A stretch of DNA of 64,000 nt from Alitta virens (GCA_932294295.1 OW028575.1:15008058-15072057); one strand, 5' to 3'. Counted from the stretch's first letter, positions 26,461 through 35,122 are shown. Numbers and translations: made by a program. Notes: generated by a model not told the origin, from the sequence alone.

Positions 26461-26789
26461 GGTTCAAGATAAAATGTACTTGATTTCAATAAAAAAAGAT
26501 TACCAAACAAAATTGCCAGGTTTCCAATTCTTTTTACTATCAAAAGTGAAACACTCATGATTCACTTACATAGACTTCCTTCCTCTAATTCCTATGGGGA
26601 CATAAGTAACACAGGTCTTCCATTAGCATATATCCATGGACAATGGTGGAGTAGTATTTCCATATGATGTTAATTCTTTTGAGGTCTTCTTTAAAGATCA
26701 TTCTCTGTGTTACTTAAGTCAAATACTCATGAGAGGTTCTACAGTGTACCTGCTATAATTTTATTCCATTTGACATGCTATCCAACCGA
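26461..26789. other. non-coding host DNA
   Basis: No feature recognised between the duplicated segment and the LINE tail. Confidence 0.4.
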
Positions 26790-27024
26790 GACAATTCCAA
26801 AATTTATCAAACTTGCTGAATTTACAGACACTTTTAAATCAAAATTAAAAACATTCGTATTTGACCATTTTTTATTTATATTTTTTGATACTGTCAATTT
26901 TAATCATTCATATCTACTCTTATCATTTTTAGCTTAATACTTCAAATTGTACAGCGCCTCTGAAAATTTTAACTATTCTGACAGTTGCGCTATATAAATA
27001 AATTATTTGTATTTGTATTTGTAA
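26790..27024 (+). mobile_element. 5'-truncated LINE 3' end
   Basis: The open frame ends with a short segment (IPKFIKLAEF, then FKSKLKTFVF) typical of the extreme C-terminus of L2/CR1-like ORF2 proteins. A short 3' UTR then contains GCGCTATATAAATAAATT and finishes in a TATTTG hexamer repeat, the usual tail of this LINE class. Only the last roughly 235 bp are present. The tail ends just before the Polinton target duplication at 27028. Confidence 0.75.
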
Positions 27025-27027
27025 TTG

Positions 27028-27033
27028 AGAATG
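27028..27033. repeat. Polinton target site duplication, left
   Basis: AGAATG immediately precedes the left inverted repeat and is repeated at 52195-52200. Six-base duplications are the established hallmark of Polinton/Maverick integration. Confidence 0.9.
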
Positions 27034-27432
27034 AGTAGTATAAGACACCTTATGGAATCGTCTAATTAGGGGTCTAATTAGGGGTCTAATTGGGGTCTAA
27101 TTAGGGGGTCTAATTGGGGGGTCTAATTGGGGGGGTCTAATTAGGGGGTCTAATTACCTATAATTGGTGTCTAATTAGATAGGCAATTAGATAGGTAATT
27201 AGATAGGTAATTATCTAATGTACCCCTGACCTATATAATTGCACTTCACGGTTCAACGGACTTATTTCCGTTAAATGTACCGGTATGCTAATCAAAATGC
27301 TAATCAAAATGTATGTCACCGTTACATTAACAGTAAACAGTATAATCTTTCTATCCGTTAGGATATTTTATTTTTATTCGAATCGTGACAAGGTGGTAAG
27401 CGCGTGCAGTCAGGCACTACTGGCTGCTTGTT
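27034..27432 (+). repeat. Polinton left terminal inverted repeat
   Basis: It starts AGTAGTATAAGACACC, then has about nine 12-15 bp units built on TCTAATTAGGGG, then three GATAGGTAATTA units, then a unique part. It matches the reverse complement of 51810-52194, apart from one missing AGT triplet at the tip, a small difference in repeat units and a 28-bp extra segment at about 27359-27386. A TATATAA at 27232-27238 is shared by both repeats. Confidence 0.9.
27232..27238 (+). promoter_or_regulatory. candidate TATA box inside the left TIR
   Basis: TATATAA in the unique part of the inverted repeat, facing the interior. The mirror copy at 51976-51982 faces the polymerase gene. The rightward gene starts about 690 bp downstream, so this could serve an upstream leader exon. 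The role is inferred from sequence only. Confidence 0.3.
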
Positions 27433-27929
27433 TGGGGGCTCCTTGACACTGACACTGATTACTCGCACAAGCTTGTCGCGTGTCAGTCTCACAGGTGTGG
27501 GGTCATCGAATCGTGTCAGGTGTTCTCGCGTGACTACCCCACACAGCACGAGCCATTAACTTTTATGTTTCATACAGTAATGTACGCACCACGCACTATG
27601 TTCATTACCTTTTCCCCTTACAACATTACTATTCATAGGTCACACACCATAAGCCGTAATAATGATGTATTGCGTGACAGTGATAATCATAGTTCCTATC
27701 ATCTTTTGTTTTCAAAAGGATACCAATAACAAGCCCCCTATAAGTCATATAAGCCTTGAGGAGATAATCCCTTTTTTATTTTTAACTGCTAGTCATATCA
27801 TTCTTAGTCACACTAAGGGCAACACCTAGTGCAACACATGGTGCAACACCTGGTGCAACACCTAGTGCAACACCTAGTGCAACATCTAGTTCAACATCTA
27901 GTGCAACATCTAGTGCAACACCTATCGAG
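27433..27929 (+). other. leader region with a 12-bp tandem repeat
   Basis: After the TIR there is unique sequence, then at 27819-27920 about nine copies of the 12-bp unit GCAACACCTAGT. The repeat is in frame with the following ATG and stays open back to a stop at 27783-27785, so an Ala-Thr-Pro-Ser N-terminal extension would be possible if translation began upstream; no in-frame ATG is present there. A pyrimidine tract followed by CTGCTAG at 27786-27792 could be a splice acceptor for an untranslated leader exon. Confidence 0.5.
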
Positions 27930-28863
27930 ATGGAAGTCCTGAAAGACCACAAACAATATATATCAGCCAACATCGATGTATCACAACTTGCAGAAAACTT
28001 AAGATTCCAAGAAATGATTGATAGTTCCGAATTCGAACTGATCCAATTACAAACCGATCAACATGCTAAATTTGATAAAATATTGGAAAGTCTGGATACC
28101 AGGAGCAGCACTAAAGCTGTTTACCATATATGGGACTTTATAAGGAACAGTTATCCCCTACTGAGTGCCAATATAGCGGAAATACAACTGGGACTGAGAT
28201 TGAAGTTCCCACTGGGTAACATGAAAGTGCTCACAGTTGGTCTTTATAATGACACTCTGGGAATCGACATCAGAGAGTACAAGGTTTGTTATTGTATATA
28301 AAACCTCAAAAACCCCTTTTTGTTAAGTCACTCGTAAACATAAGCTATATATAAAACATCCTTAAATATTTTATATCCGTTTTTATTCCTTTTCCCCATT
28401 TTTTTCTTTTATTTAGCTTGACAACGCCTTACGTTTGAAACCCACAGAAGCCGGTGTTACTTTATCACTGAGAAGGTTCTGTTCCTTATTTTCATCAATG
28501 GAGAAGCTAAAGGAAGCTTTAACAACAGGGTCAGACACCTCAGTTCATCTCGGCGGTGATTATCACGCCGTTAAGGACACCTGTCACAACGTCATAACAA
28601 TCAGGAAAGGTCTTTCACCTCAGACTCCAATAATAATGTACAACCCATTATCCGACACTCTCATATCTCCACCACCAATTTCCGAAAGCGTCACACTCGC
28701 CCAAGAAGAATTCCTCAACCTTGCTCATAACTATTGGCGTGTAAAGCATGTTGTACCGGTCTTGGATACCATGGTCCCCTGCTACACGATGGAAGACCAC
28801 CAAAACCAGCTGGGTTGTTGGCTTTGCACCGAATGCAACCCTTACCAAAAAATGACTATGTAA
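27930..28863 (+). CDS. PC4-like protein 1 (spliced, 266 aa)
   Basis: Two exons, 27930-28283 and 28417-28863, joined at a phase 0 intron with a GT...AG border and a T-rich acceptor. Seen: around residues 96-156 a strand-rich segment includes GIDIREYK, then KPTEAGVTLS, then a helix-like LFSSMEKLKEAL. This is the layout of the PC4/p15 single-stranded-DNA-binding fold, and the intron cuts through it. A weaker second copy is at about 160-226. The end has PC-x(5)-H-x(5)-C-x2-C-x2-C (C240, H246, C252, C255, C258), a likely zinc site. The same pattern closes the PC4-like part of the protein at 35631-38159, so the two are probably paralogs. PC4 proteins act as transcription coactivators and bind melted DNA. 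A role in late transcription or replication of the element is inference. Confidence 0.65.
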
Positions 28864-29405
28864 CACGCCTAGCTTGCTAACAGTTATACCAAGATGGATA
28901 ATATATATTTTTAATGTCACCGTAACCTGCCACATCACGGAATACCACCAGAATCAGCTGAGGGGTTATCCGTCCACGCCCCTATTTCACCCCCCTATTA
29001 TATTTTATTGAAAAAAAATGACCTTTTAACACGCTTCCACCACTGGCTATACAGGCATGAACACTTTTTTAAAAAATGCTACCGATGTGCAAGTTTCCAC
29101 CACTGGCTATACAGGCATGAACACTTTTTTAAAAAATGCTACCGATGCCCAAGTTTATTTATAAAAAAAAAGAAAAGTAGTTTCAATATTTTTACTAAAA
29201 CTTGTAAATAAATACTTGAAATGAAATGTTTTTATAATATGCCACACATATGATTGTTATGTATATTCATCACATGTTTCATACTTATAATGTCTAATTA
29301 ATAAAATATTACCTCTTTTTTTTTTTTAACAAAGCCTCCTACTCAGCCTCCATTATTCTTAGTCAATACATATAGTACATACCCTCTTAACACAGCCATT
29401 CAACC
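28864..29405. other. intergenic region with duplications and polyA signal
   Basis: About 28920-29035 is a diverged copy of the 3' end of the preceding gene (about 28770-28875), sharing ACCACCA..CAGCTG and AAAAAATGAC...TTAACACGC words. Next comes an exact-period 60-bp direct repeat, 29035-29094 and 29095-29154, differing at few positions. AATAAA lies at about 29300. The 67-codon frame across the 60-bp repeat is not considered a gene. Confidence 0.7.
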
Positions 29406-29693
29406 ATGAATGATCAGGGTGTTCAGACAGGCATTTTACACTCCGTTTCTACAAGATCAGAATCTTGGGAAGTGTTTGGCAGAAAATTACCTAAATCTGA
29501 GATAGTATTTTTTGCACAAATAGTGGTCATTTACACAGTGCTCATAGCCAGCATAGTCAACCTCAGTACTGGGAACGAATCCGATCTTTGGGTCCTTTTA
29601 ATAGGAACAAGTCTTGGGGCGGTCCTCCCACACCCGGACATGCCCGTTTTAAAACCGGGGGGTGATCAACGCACTACTCCAGTCATAATTTGA
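29406..29693 (+). CDS. small conserved Polinton membrane protein (95 aa)
   Basis: ATG in a favourable CAACC context. About residues 31-52 form a hydrophobic membrane segment that follows the basic-acidic words RKLPKSEIVFF. After a short loop with NLSTGNE a second hydrophobic segment (about 61-73, WVLLIGTSLGAVL) runs into a Pro-rich tail. From memory of the family, short two-helix proteins with a KSEIVFF-like entry into the first helix are recurrent in metazoan Polintons next to the integrase. Their function is unknown. Here it lies 23 bp upstream of the integrase ATG. It could be a virion membrane component or a holin-like protein; neither is shown by sequence. Confidence 0.75.
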   Translation: MNDQGVQTGILHSVSTRSESWEVFGRKLPKSEIVFFAQIVVIYTVLIASIVNLSTGNESDLWVLLIGTSLGAVLPHPDMPVLKPGGDQRTTPVII

Positions 29694-29716
29694 AGACCGA
29701 AACCTTAACACTTACA

Positions 29717-30847
29717 ATGTCTACAGTACCACCCGCAATCGAAAAGTATTTCTCATCCATATATCACCACCCACCAGCCCCAGCCAGTTTTTCATCATTC
29801 GAAAAAATATGGACGCATATACAGTCTGACCCAAACAGACCGGCAGATGTCACCAGATCAAATTTGTCAGAATGGTTAAACGATCAGGAAACCCATCAGG
29901 TTTACCAAGTGCCCGAGTCAAAATTTGATACAGAGGCTATAATCGTTGAATATATGGATGAGATGTGGGATGGTGACATCTTACAACTCCCCAACACCCC
30001 GAAAATGAACGGAGGCTTCAAATATCTTGTGGCCTTCATCGATCTGTTTAGTAGGTATGTCTGGGTTCGTCTACTGAAGTCTAAATCCGCCAGTGAAACC
30101 GCTAAGTCCTTCCAGAGTATACTGAAAGAAGGAAGGAAGTGTAAGGAGCTACGAACCGATTCTGGTGGTGAGTTCATGGGGAGACCCTTCCAGGACCTCC
30201 TGGAAGACCAAGGAATAGACCACATACGGGCTTATGGATCCGTAAAAGCCAATTACATAGAACGCTGGAATCGCACATTTCAAGATAAGCTGTACAGATA
30301 TATGTACGAAAATACAACATCCAAGTTTTCTGACGTTATAGACGACCTAGTGAAATCGTATAACACCACAGTACACTCCACTACAGGCTTTGCACCAGCC
30401 CAGGTCACCCCTGACAACGCTCTGGCCCTTTACGAGCGGGTATACATCCCCATACTTAATAAGAGGGCAAACCAGAAGATCCCGTTCTCATTCGAGGTCG
30501 GACAGCTAGTCAGGTTAAGCCTAGCTAGAGGTAGATTTAAACGAGGCTACGAGCAGAAGTGGAGTGAGGAGATATTCCAAATACGCTCTAGAACCGCTTC
30601 TCATCCCCCCAGATACCAAATCAGGGATCTCAAGGGAGAAAACGTGGAAGGCAGTTTCTATAACCAAGAGTTAAAAAGGGTCAATGCTAAAGACGAGAAC
30701 CAGGTTAATTGGAAAATAGAACGAGTCATCTACACAAGAAAAATCAAGGGTCGTAAAAAGAGCTTGGTTAAGTGGCTCGGCTTCCCCCCTAAATTTAATA
30801 CTCTGATACCCAGTGCAGACCTCGCCAAGTACCCCAGAAAGAAATGA
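29717..30847 (+). CDS. INT: Polinton integrase with C-terminal chromodomain (376 aa)
   Basis: The retroviral-type integrase (rve) core supplies the strand-transfer activity that inserts the element and makes the 6-bp duplication. Seen: N-terminal helical region (1-70), then the RNase H-like core with acidic residues D87 (in WDGDIL), D148 (in RTDSGGEF) and E182 (in IERWNRT). A basic linker with an SH3-like VGQLVRL segment follows (260-320). The C-terminal chromodomain runs from about 331 to 370 (WKIERV...VKWLGF). The final module is expected to read histone marks and guide target choice. The start is the first ATG in frame; the open frame extends a little further upstream without ATG. The stop overlaps the next start by four bases (ATGA). 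Confidence 0.95.
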   Translation: MSTVPPAIEKYFSSIYHHPPAPASFSSFEKIWTHIQSDPNRPADVTRSNLSEWLNDQETHQVYQVPESKFDTEAIIVEYMDEMWDGDILQLPNTPKMNGGFKYLVAFIDLFSRYVWVRLLKSKSASETAKSFQSILKEGRKCKELRTDSGGEFMGRPFQDLLEDQGIDHIRAYGSVKANYIERWNRTFQDKLYRYMYENTTSKFSDVIDDLVKSYNTTVHSTTGFAPAQVTPDNALALYERVYIPILNKRANQKIPFSFEVGQLVRLSLARGRFKRGYEQKWSEEIFQIRSRTASHPPRYQIRDLKGENVEGSFYNQELKRVNAKDENQVNWKIERVIYTRKIKGRKKSLVKWLGFPPKFNTLIPSADLAKYPRKK

Positions 30848-31296
30848 CTCACCAGATGTTCTTGTACGTCTCCAGCGATACATGCCAGGAAATTTATCCC
30901 GGTAACTCCTCAACCCACTTCAGAGTAAAGCTACCCAAACCTATAAAGTTAAAAAATTTTGGAGAGTGGTCAATTGCCCTGATGGATATTGACATACCCA
31001 AACTTGCCGAAGATTACAAACCCAAATTCTTCGTTATACACAGCTCCTTATGTACCCCCACTGTGTTTCAGGCATCTTTAAAACCAGTGCTTCACAGATT
31101 ATTCTATACTCAGATCAAGACCGGTCGCCCCCTCACTATAGACAACCCGCGTTACGTCCCACTCAACACCAAGTCTTTGGACATTATTGATCTGTACATA
31201 ACCGATGATCAAGGGCTCACACCATCATTCAGACCCGGTTCCTCGACTTGTACACTACACCTGAGTAAGACCGAACCTAGTATACACACTTTTTGA
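30844..31296 (+). CDS. penton-like minor capsid protein (150 aa)
   Basis: The N-terminus follows the Polinton/virophage minor capsid pattern: an initial strand (FLYVSSD), a YPGNSSTHFRVKLP segment, a K-I-x-L strand, then EWSIALMDIDIP. These are the first strands of the single jelly roll that forms the penton vertices. The C-terminal part has a LDIIDLYITDDQG strand and a final strand. At 150 residues it is short for the family. It overlaps the integrase stop by four bases and is followed 30 bp later by the next gene, in line with a structural gene block. A capsid role is assigned from pattern recognition; structure prediction would be decisive. Confidence 0.7.
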   Translation: MTHQMFLYVSSDTCQEIYPGNSSTHFRVKLPKPIKLKNFGEWSIALMDIDIPKLAEDYKPKFFVIHSSLCTPTVFQASLKPVLHRLFYTQIKTGRPLTIDNPRYVPLNTKSLDIIDLYITDDQGLTPSFRPGSSTCTLHLSKTEPSIHTF

Positions 31297-31326
31297 AAAG
31301 ACAAAAAAACAAGAAGGTCACCCGTC

Positions 31327-31791
31327 ATGTCGGCTTTCGATAAGAAATATTTCACCTTGGATGGCGGGTTAAGCTATAAGAAATTCCTGAAACATTTCAA
31401 AGACCAGGCTAAAGGTACACAGAAGTTGATACTACTACAAGATTCTGGCAGATCAGTAGATTCTAAAGGACCTTTTAAGACTCCCACTACCCATGGTTCT
31501 CTGGTGTTGGTGGACCTAGCCGATCACGTCGAAAAAAATGACAGTGGCCAGTTACCAAAAGTGGAGGTGGTTGAACCTACAGAGGCTGATAGGAGACGTG
31601 CCCTTGACCAGGTCCAAATCGAGGCTCACGATCGTAAAACCGCCACAGCAGGGCTTACTAAACCCACAGCAATTCCCAACGGTGGTCATTCTAAGACAGG
31701 AAGCCGGAAAGGACAGAACAGGAAACGTAAAAACGCCACTGCTTCCACGGCTAAAAAGGTTATAAAACGCGCAAAGGATTTTTTCGATTAG
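31327..31791 (+). CDS. basic C-tail protein, possible core or capsid-associated protein (154 aa)
   Basis: No family recognised. The first 60 residues are mixed, with a KFLKHFKDQAKG stretch. The middle is acidic (about 70-100), and the last 35 residues are rich in Lys, Arg, Ser and Thr (KGQNRKRKNATAS, then AKKVIKRAKDFFD), which could be a nuclear signal or DNA-binding tail. Its place between the penton-like gene and the major capsid gene suggests a virion protein, perhaps a DNA-condensing one. AATAAA at 31830-31835 would end its mRNA. Confidence 0.6.
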   Translation: MSAFDKKYFTLDGGLSYKKFLKHFKDQAKGTQKLILLQDSGRSVDSKGPFKTPTTHGSLVLVDLADHVEKNDSGQLPKVEVVEPTEADRRRALDQVQIEAHDRKTATAGLTKPTAIPNGGHSKTGSRKGQNRKRKNATASTAKKVIKRAKDFFD

Positions 31792-31829
31792 CGTCTCACT
31801 ATTTTACCTTAACACTTTTATTCACCAAG

Positions 31830-31866
31830 AATAAAGGTAATTAAATCTAAAAAAAAAAAAAAAAAA
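31830..31866 (+). promoter_or_regulatory. polyA signal followed by an A18 tract abutting the capsid ATG
   Basis: AATAAA at 31830, then 13 bases, then eighteen A residues (31849-31866) directly before the ATG of the major capsid gene. It resembles either a genomically encoded 5' poly(A) leader or the footprint of a polyadenylated RNA joined to the next gene. Confidence 0.5.
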
Positions 31867-33378
31867 ATGGCCCAGGTGCTGACTGACTCAGTTATCGGTT
31901 ATCCCCAATCCTTGGCTATCTTCAGCAAGGCAGTCCAGAATGTGGGGATACGCAAGTATCGCACCATTGAATATTACCCCGTTAATGACTTTACTACTCA
32001 AGGCGTCATACAGTTCATGATCAATGGTAATGGTGCCAGCTACATAGATCTGAGCAAGACATTACTCAACATCAAGTGCAAAATCGTCAGGAGGGATGGT
32101 TCAAACATAGCTCACGCCGCCACGGTAAACCCGAATCAACCATCACTAGCCCTAGCCCAACCACCCGTCCAGGTCCTACCCCCCGCCCCGGGGGACACTG
32201 GTAAAGAGGCCGGCAGTGGAAACCCCGACAGCGGAAACTCCGAGGGAACCAACCCCGGGGGTGCTACCTCTAGAACGGCAAGAGACACCACCAGTCGATC
32301 CAGAGTGGGTGTTGTAGGCGTCGTGAATAACTTCATGAATTCCATGTTTGGCAGGGTCGACCTATCGCTTCAGAACCGTCTATTGACAGACTCGGACAAC
32401 TCTTACGCCTACCAGGCTTATTTCAAGACATTGCTACACACCCCTAACCAGTCAAAGAATGTCTCTTTACAAATGCAAATGTATTACCCTAGCAAGTACC
32501 AGTCATACAACAGCAAAAGCTGGACAACCAGTGATGATGAAGGGTTCTCAACGCGTAGTCAATTCTTCACCGGGTCTCGAGAGATTGACATGTGTGGGAA
32601 ATTGGCCTGTGATGCTTTTGAAATCGATAGATTGATCCCCAACGGAGTCTCACTCCAACTAACTCTATACCCCAACACACCCGAGTTCTGTCTGATGACC
32701 CCTGATATAGTACCAATACCCGATTACAAAGTCGTAATTACCAAGGCCAGTCTACAGATCTGGCATGCCGAAATCTCCCCAGAAATCATAGCCGCCCACT
32801 CCGAAATCCTCGTGTCAGAACCAGCCCTATTCCCTTACACCAAGACTGAGATAAAAAAATTTACACTGAGCCAAGGGGTGTTCGGTGCCGAGTTAAACAA
32901 TCCTTTCGAGTCCCGCCTCCCCAGCGAGCTAGTGATCGGGATGGTGTCCGGCGAGGCTAGCCACGGAGACTTCCAGGCTGACCCCTTCCTGTTCGAACAC
33001 AACAACCTAAACTTTATACAAGTCACTTGTGACGGAGAAGATCTGAACAATTCCCCCATCATGACTAAATACTCCCAGACCCCCGAGGAGAGCCTCTATA
33101 TGGACGCTTACAAAACGCTCTGCGGGGTTGACGGTAGACCTGGTGAAAACCCCATCAGTCGCAGAGACTTTTTTCACGGTTACACCTTGTACAGGTTTGT
33201 CGTGGAACACGAAGACACCACCAACTCATCCGATGTTGTACCACTCCGACGCACCGGCAACGTGAGGATCAGCATGAAATTTGATAAACAGCTGGATCAG
33301 ACCAAAACTGTGATAATTTTTGCCAAGTTCCCCGCAGGTTTCAAAATTGATAAAAACAGGGGTGTATACGATATGTGA
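31867..33378 (+). CDS. MCP: major capsid protein, double jelly roll (503 aa)
   Basis: The hexon-type capsomer protein builds the icosahedral shell. Seen: N-terminal words characteristic of Polinton capsid proteins, including YRTIEYYPVN (31-40), IQFMINGNGASYIDLSKTLL (48-67) and, after a loop, NNFMNSMFGRVDLSLQNRLL (154-173) followed by the YAYQAYFKTLL segment (about 180-190). The second half carries DRLIPNGVSLQLTLYPN and the C-terminal strands ending in FAKFPAGFKIDKNRGVYDM. About 88-146 is a hydrophilic Pro/Gly/Ser/Thr-rich insertion between strands of the first jelly roll that I do not expect in the family. The ATG directly follows an A18 tract. The stop TGA ends 20 bp before the ATPase ATG. 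Confidence 0.92.
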   Translation: MAQVLTDSVIGYPQSLAIFSKAVQNVGIRKYRTIEYYPVNDFTTQGVIQFMINGNGASYIDLSKTLLNIKCKIVRRDGSNIAHAATVNPNQPSLALAQPPVQVLPPAPGDTGKEAGSGNPDSGNSEGTNPGGATSRTARDTTSRSRVGVVGVVNNFMNSMFGRVDLSLQNRLLTDSDNSYAYQAYFKTLLHTPNQSKNVSLQMQMYYPSKYQSYNSKSWTTSDDEGFSTRSQFFTGSREIDMCGKLACDAFEIDRLIPNGVSLQLTLYPNTPEFCLMTPDIVPIPDYKVVITKASLQIWHAEISPEIIAAHSEILVSEPALFPYTKTEIKKFTLSQGVFGAELNNPFESRLPSELVIGMVSGEASHGDFQADPFLFEHNNLNFIQVTCDGEDLNNSPIMTKYSQTPEESLYMDAYKTLCGVDGRPGENPISRRDFFHGYTLYRFVVEHEDTTNSSDVVPLRRTGNVRISMKFDKQLDQTKTVIIFAKFPAGFKIDKNRGVYDM

Positions 33379-33398
33379 TCAGTACCGGCCTATCCTTC

Positions 33399-34073
33399 AT
33401 GATGGAAGGAGTATGCACTCATAGATTTAAACTGCCTAAAAATATTCTACTAACCGGTTGTAGCCAGTCTGGAAAAAGCCAATTTATCAATAGATTGCTA
33501 TTAGAAAAAGAAAAGGTTTTCCACCCAACCCCGCAGAGGGTCATATACTGTTACACGGCATGGCAACCCTGTTACGATGATTTACAAAGCGCTCTGGCTG
33601 ACACCGTGGTTTTCAGGACTGACATACCCAGCACTCAAGAATTGACAGACCTGTGGGAACAGCAAAAAGTTGAAACCATTCTCGTGCTTGATGATAAGAT
33701 GTCATCTCTGAAAAACGACTCCGAAGGTCGTTCCATAGTAGACGTAGTCTGCGTTCTGTCTCACCATTGCCACATCTCCTGTCTCATCACCACACAAAAC
33801 CTTTTCCACAGTCAGATATTGCGAGAAATCTCTCTTAACTGTCATTACATCTGCCTCTTTAGAAACAACAGGAGTCACCTTCAGGTTAAAACCCTAGGCA
33901 TGCAGATGATGCCTCGCTTAACAGACTATTTTATGGATAGTTATGAAAAGGCTACGGAGAGAAATTACGGTTACTTGCTCATAGACCTATGTCCTGATAC
34001 TGACAAGAAATTAAGATTGAAATCTAACGTATTCCCCGGAGAAGATTTAACCGTTTATCTACCAAAAAAATAA
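33399..34073 (+). CDS. FtsK/HerA-type genome packaging ATPase (224 aa)
   Basis: This is the A32-like ATPase that pumps the genome into preformed capsids. Seen: Walker A GCSQSGKS at residues 20-27, Walker B ILVLDD at 94-99, and a TTQNLF motif at 131-136 matching the polar sensor of the family. The size fits Polinton ATPases (200-260 aa). The open frame also extends upstream to a GTG that overlaps the capsid stop, but the first ATG (33399) just precedes a conserved KLPKNILLTG strand, so I use it. It is the fourth gene of the capsid block. A T-then-A tract at 34099-34122 lies downstream. Confidence 0.93.
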   Translation: MMEGVCTHRFKLPKNILLTGCSQSGKSQFINRLLLEKEKVFHPTPQRVIYCYTAWQPCYDDLQSALADTVVFRTDIPSTQELTDLWEQQKVETILVLDDKMSSLKNDSEGRSIVDVVCVLSHHCHISCLITTQNLFHSQILREISLNCHYICLFRNNRSHLQVKTLGMQMMPRLTDYFMDSYEKATERNYGYLLIDLCPDTDKKLRLKSNVFPGEDLTVYLPKK

Positions 34074-34241
34074 TCGTTGTTATTTAGTTATTTATCTTTT
34101 TTTTTTTTTTAAAAAAAAAAGAATTAAGCCCTAACCATTATAATTAAAACCAACAGCATTAATTAACCCGCCATCAGTTGTATTTTGGTGATTGGACAGT
34201 GTGCATCTACGAGAAAAAAAACAAAAACATTTTTGTTAATC

Positions 34242-34574
34242 ATGGATATCTTAAAAACACACATGCCGTTTTTACAAGCCTTCCAACAAATGACTAATGA
34301 ACAACGCTCTTTCGTTATAAGAGGCTCTACAAAAGTGCAGGCTAAGCTGATCGCTGACATCGCAACTAATGTGGTAAACAAAGTGCTTAAAGTTTCAGAC
34401 ACTGATAAAATCCGGTTGAGAAGGTATAAATCCTTCATTAGGTTCATAGCCTCACAAGGGACCAGTCACGCGGAGAGAGTTAAAGCCATTAAAAGCAACC
34501 CACCAGCCGTGATCGCTCTAGTGCTAGCCACAGTCGGTAAACTAACTAGAATTATTAAACCTGGACAAATATGA
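34242..34574 (+). CDS. small helical Polinton protein (110 aa)
   Basis: The first ATG in frame gives MDILKTHMPF. The protein looks all-helical: an early segment with QRSFVIRGST, a middle IADIATNVVNKVL, a basic stretch IRLRRYKSFIRF, and a hydrophobic end VIALVLATVGKLTRII. Small proteins with this order (helix, N-V-L box, basic RRYK-like box, hydrophobic end) recur in metazoan Polintons and adintovirus-like elements. They have been suspected to be minor virion or membrane-active proteins; the assignment here is by recall and not certain. The stop overlaps the next start by four bases. Confidence 0.55.
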   Translation: MDILKTHMPFLQAFQQMTNEQRSFVIRGSTKVQAKLIADIATNVVNKVLKVSDTDKIRLRRYKSFIRFIASQGTSHAERVKAIKSNPPAVIALVLATVGKLTRIIKPGQI

Positions 34575-35122
34575 GTGAAGAAAATATTCTAATCCCGAAA
34601 TCACGATATGACAAGCTAGTAGCCAGGATGACACAACCCGTCAAAAATCTTACCCCATCCCCAGGCAACCGTAATGAAGACCACACCGGAATAGACCCGA
34701 GCGATGCCGATAGCCCTAATCAACCAAGAGGTCAGTCACCCGGTAAAACCACTCCAGAAGCACCCCATTCGCCAAAAAAATCACTTTACAAGGATACCAC
34801 ACCGGAGAAACCTGAGAAGCCTTACTCTCCCCAGAAACCCCAGAAAAAACCTCAGAAACCCCAGAAACCCCAGAAACCCCAGAAGTCTGACGGGGACCGT
34901 AGTGGTAGAACCCTGAAGGAGATAATGAGCAACCACGATGCCTTTCTACCACCGGGTATCGCCCTTAATCCCGAGACTACAGATTCTGTCAATCCTGCAG
35001 CAGTTAGAATAAAAAAAATTAAAAATAAAAGACCTTTAACCACTGATAACCGCCATAAAAAAAGCTCCGTTACGAGTAAAAAACCTTACTCAAAAGTGTT
35101 AAAAGAGTGGATCAGTCTATAA
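34571..35122 (+). CDS. Pro/Lys-rich low-complexity protein (183 aa)
   Basis: Not assigned to a family. The N-terminus has ILIPKSRYDKLV, which resembles the short helix opening many Polinton proteins of unknown function. The middle is disordered and Pro/Lys-rich with PQKPQKP repeats (about 88-104). The C-terminal 45 residues are basic and end in KVLKEWISL. It is translationally coupled or at least overlapped (ATGA) with the preceding small protein. AATAAA signals at 35228 and 35244 lie downstream. It may be a scaffolding or core protein; there is no direct evidence. Confidence 0.6.
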   Translation: MSEENILIPKSRYDKLVARMTQPVKNLTPSPGNRNEDHTGIDPSDADSPNQPRGQSPGKTTPEAPHSPKKSLYKDTTPEKPEKPYSPQKPQKKPQKPQKPQKPQKSDGDRSGRTLKEIMSNHDAFLPPGIALNPETTDSVNPAAVRIKKIKNKRPLTTDNRHKKSSVTSKKPYSKVLKEWISL

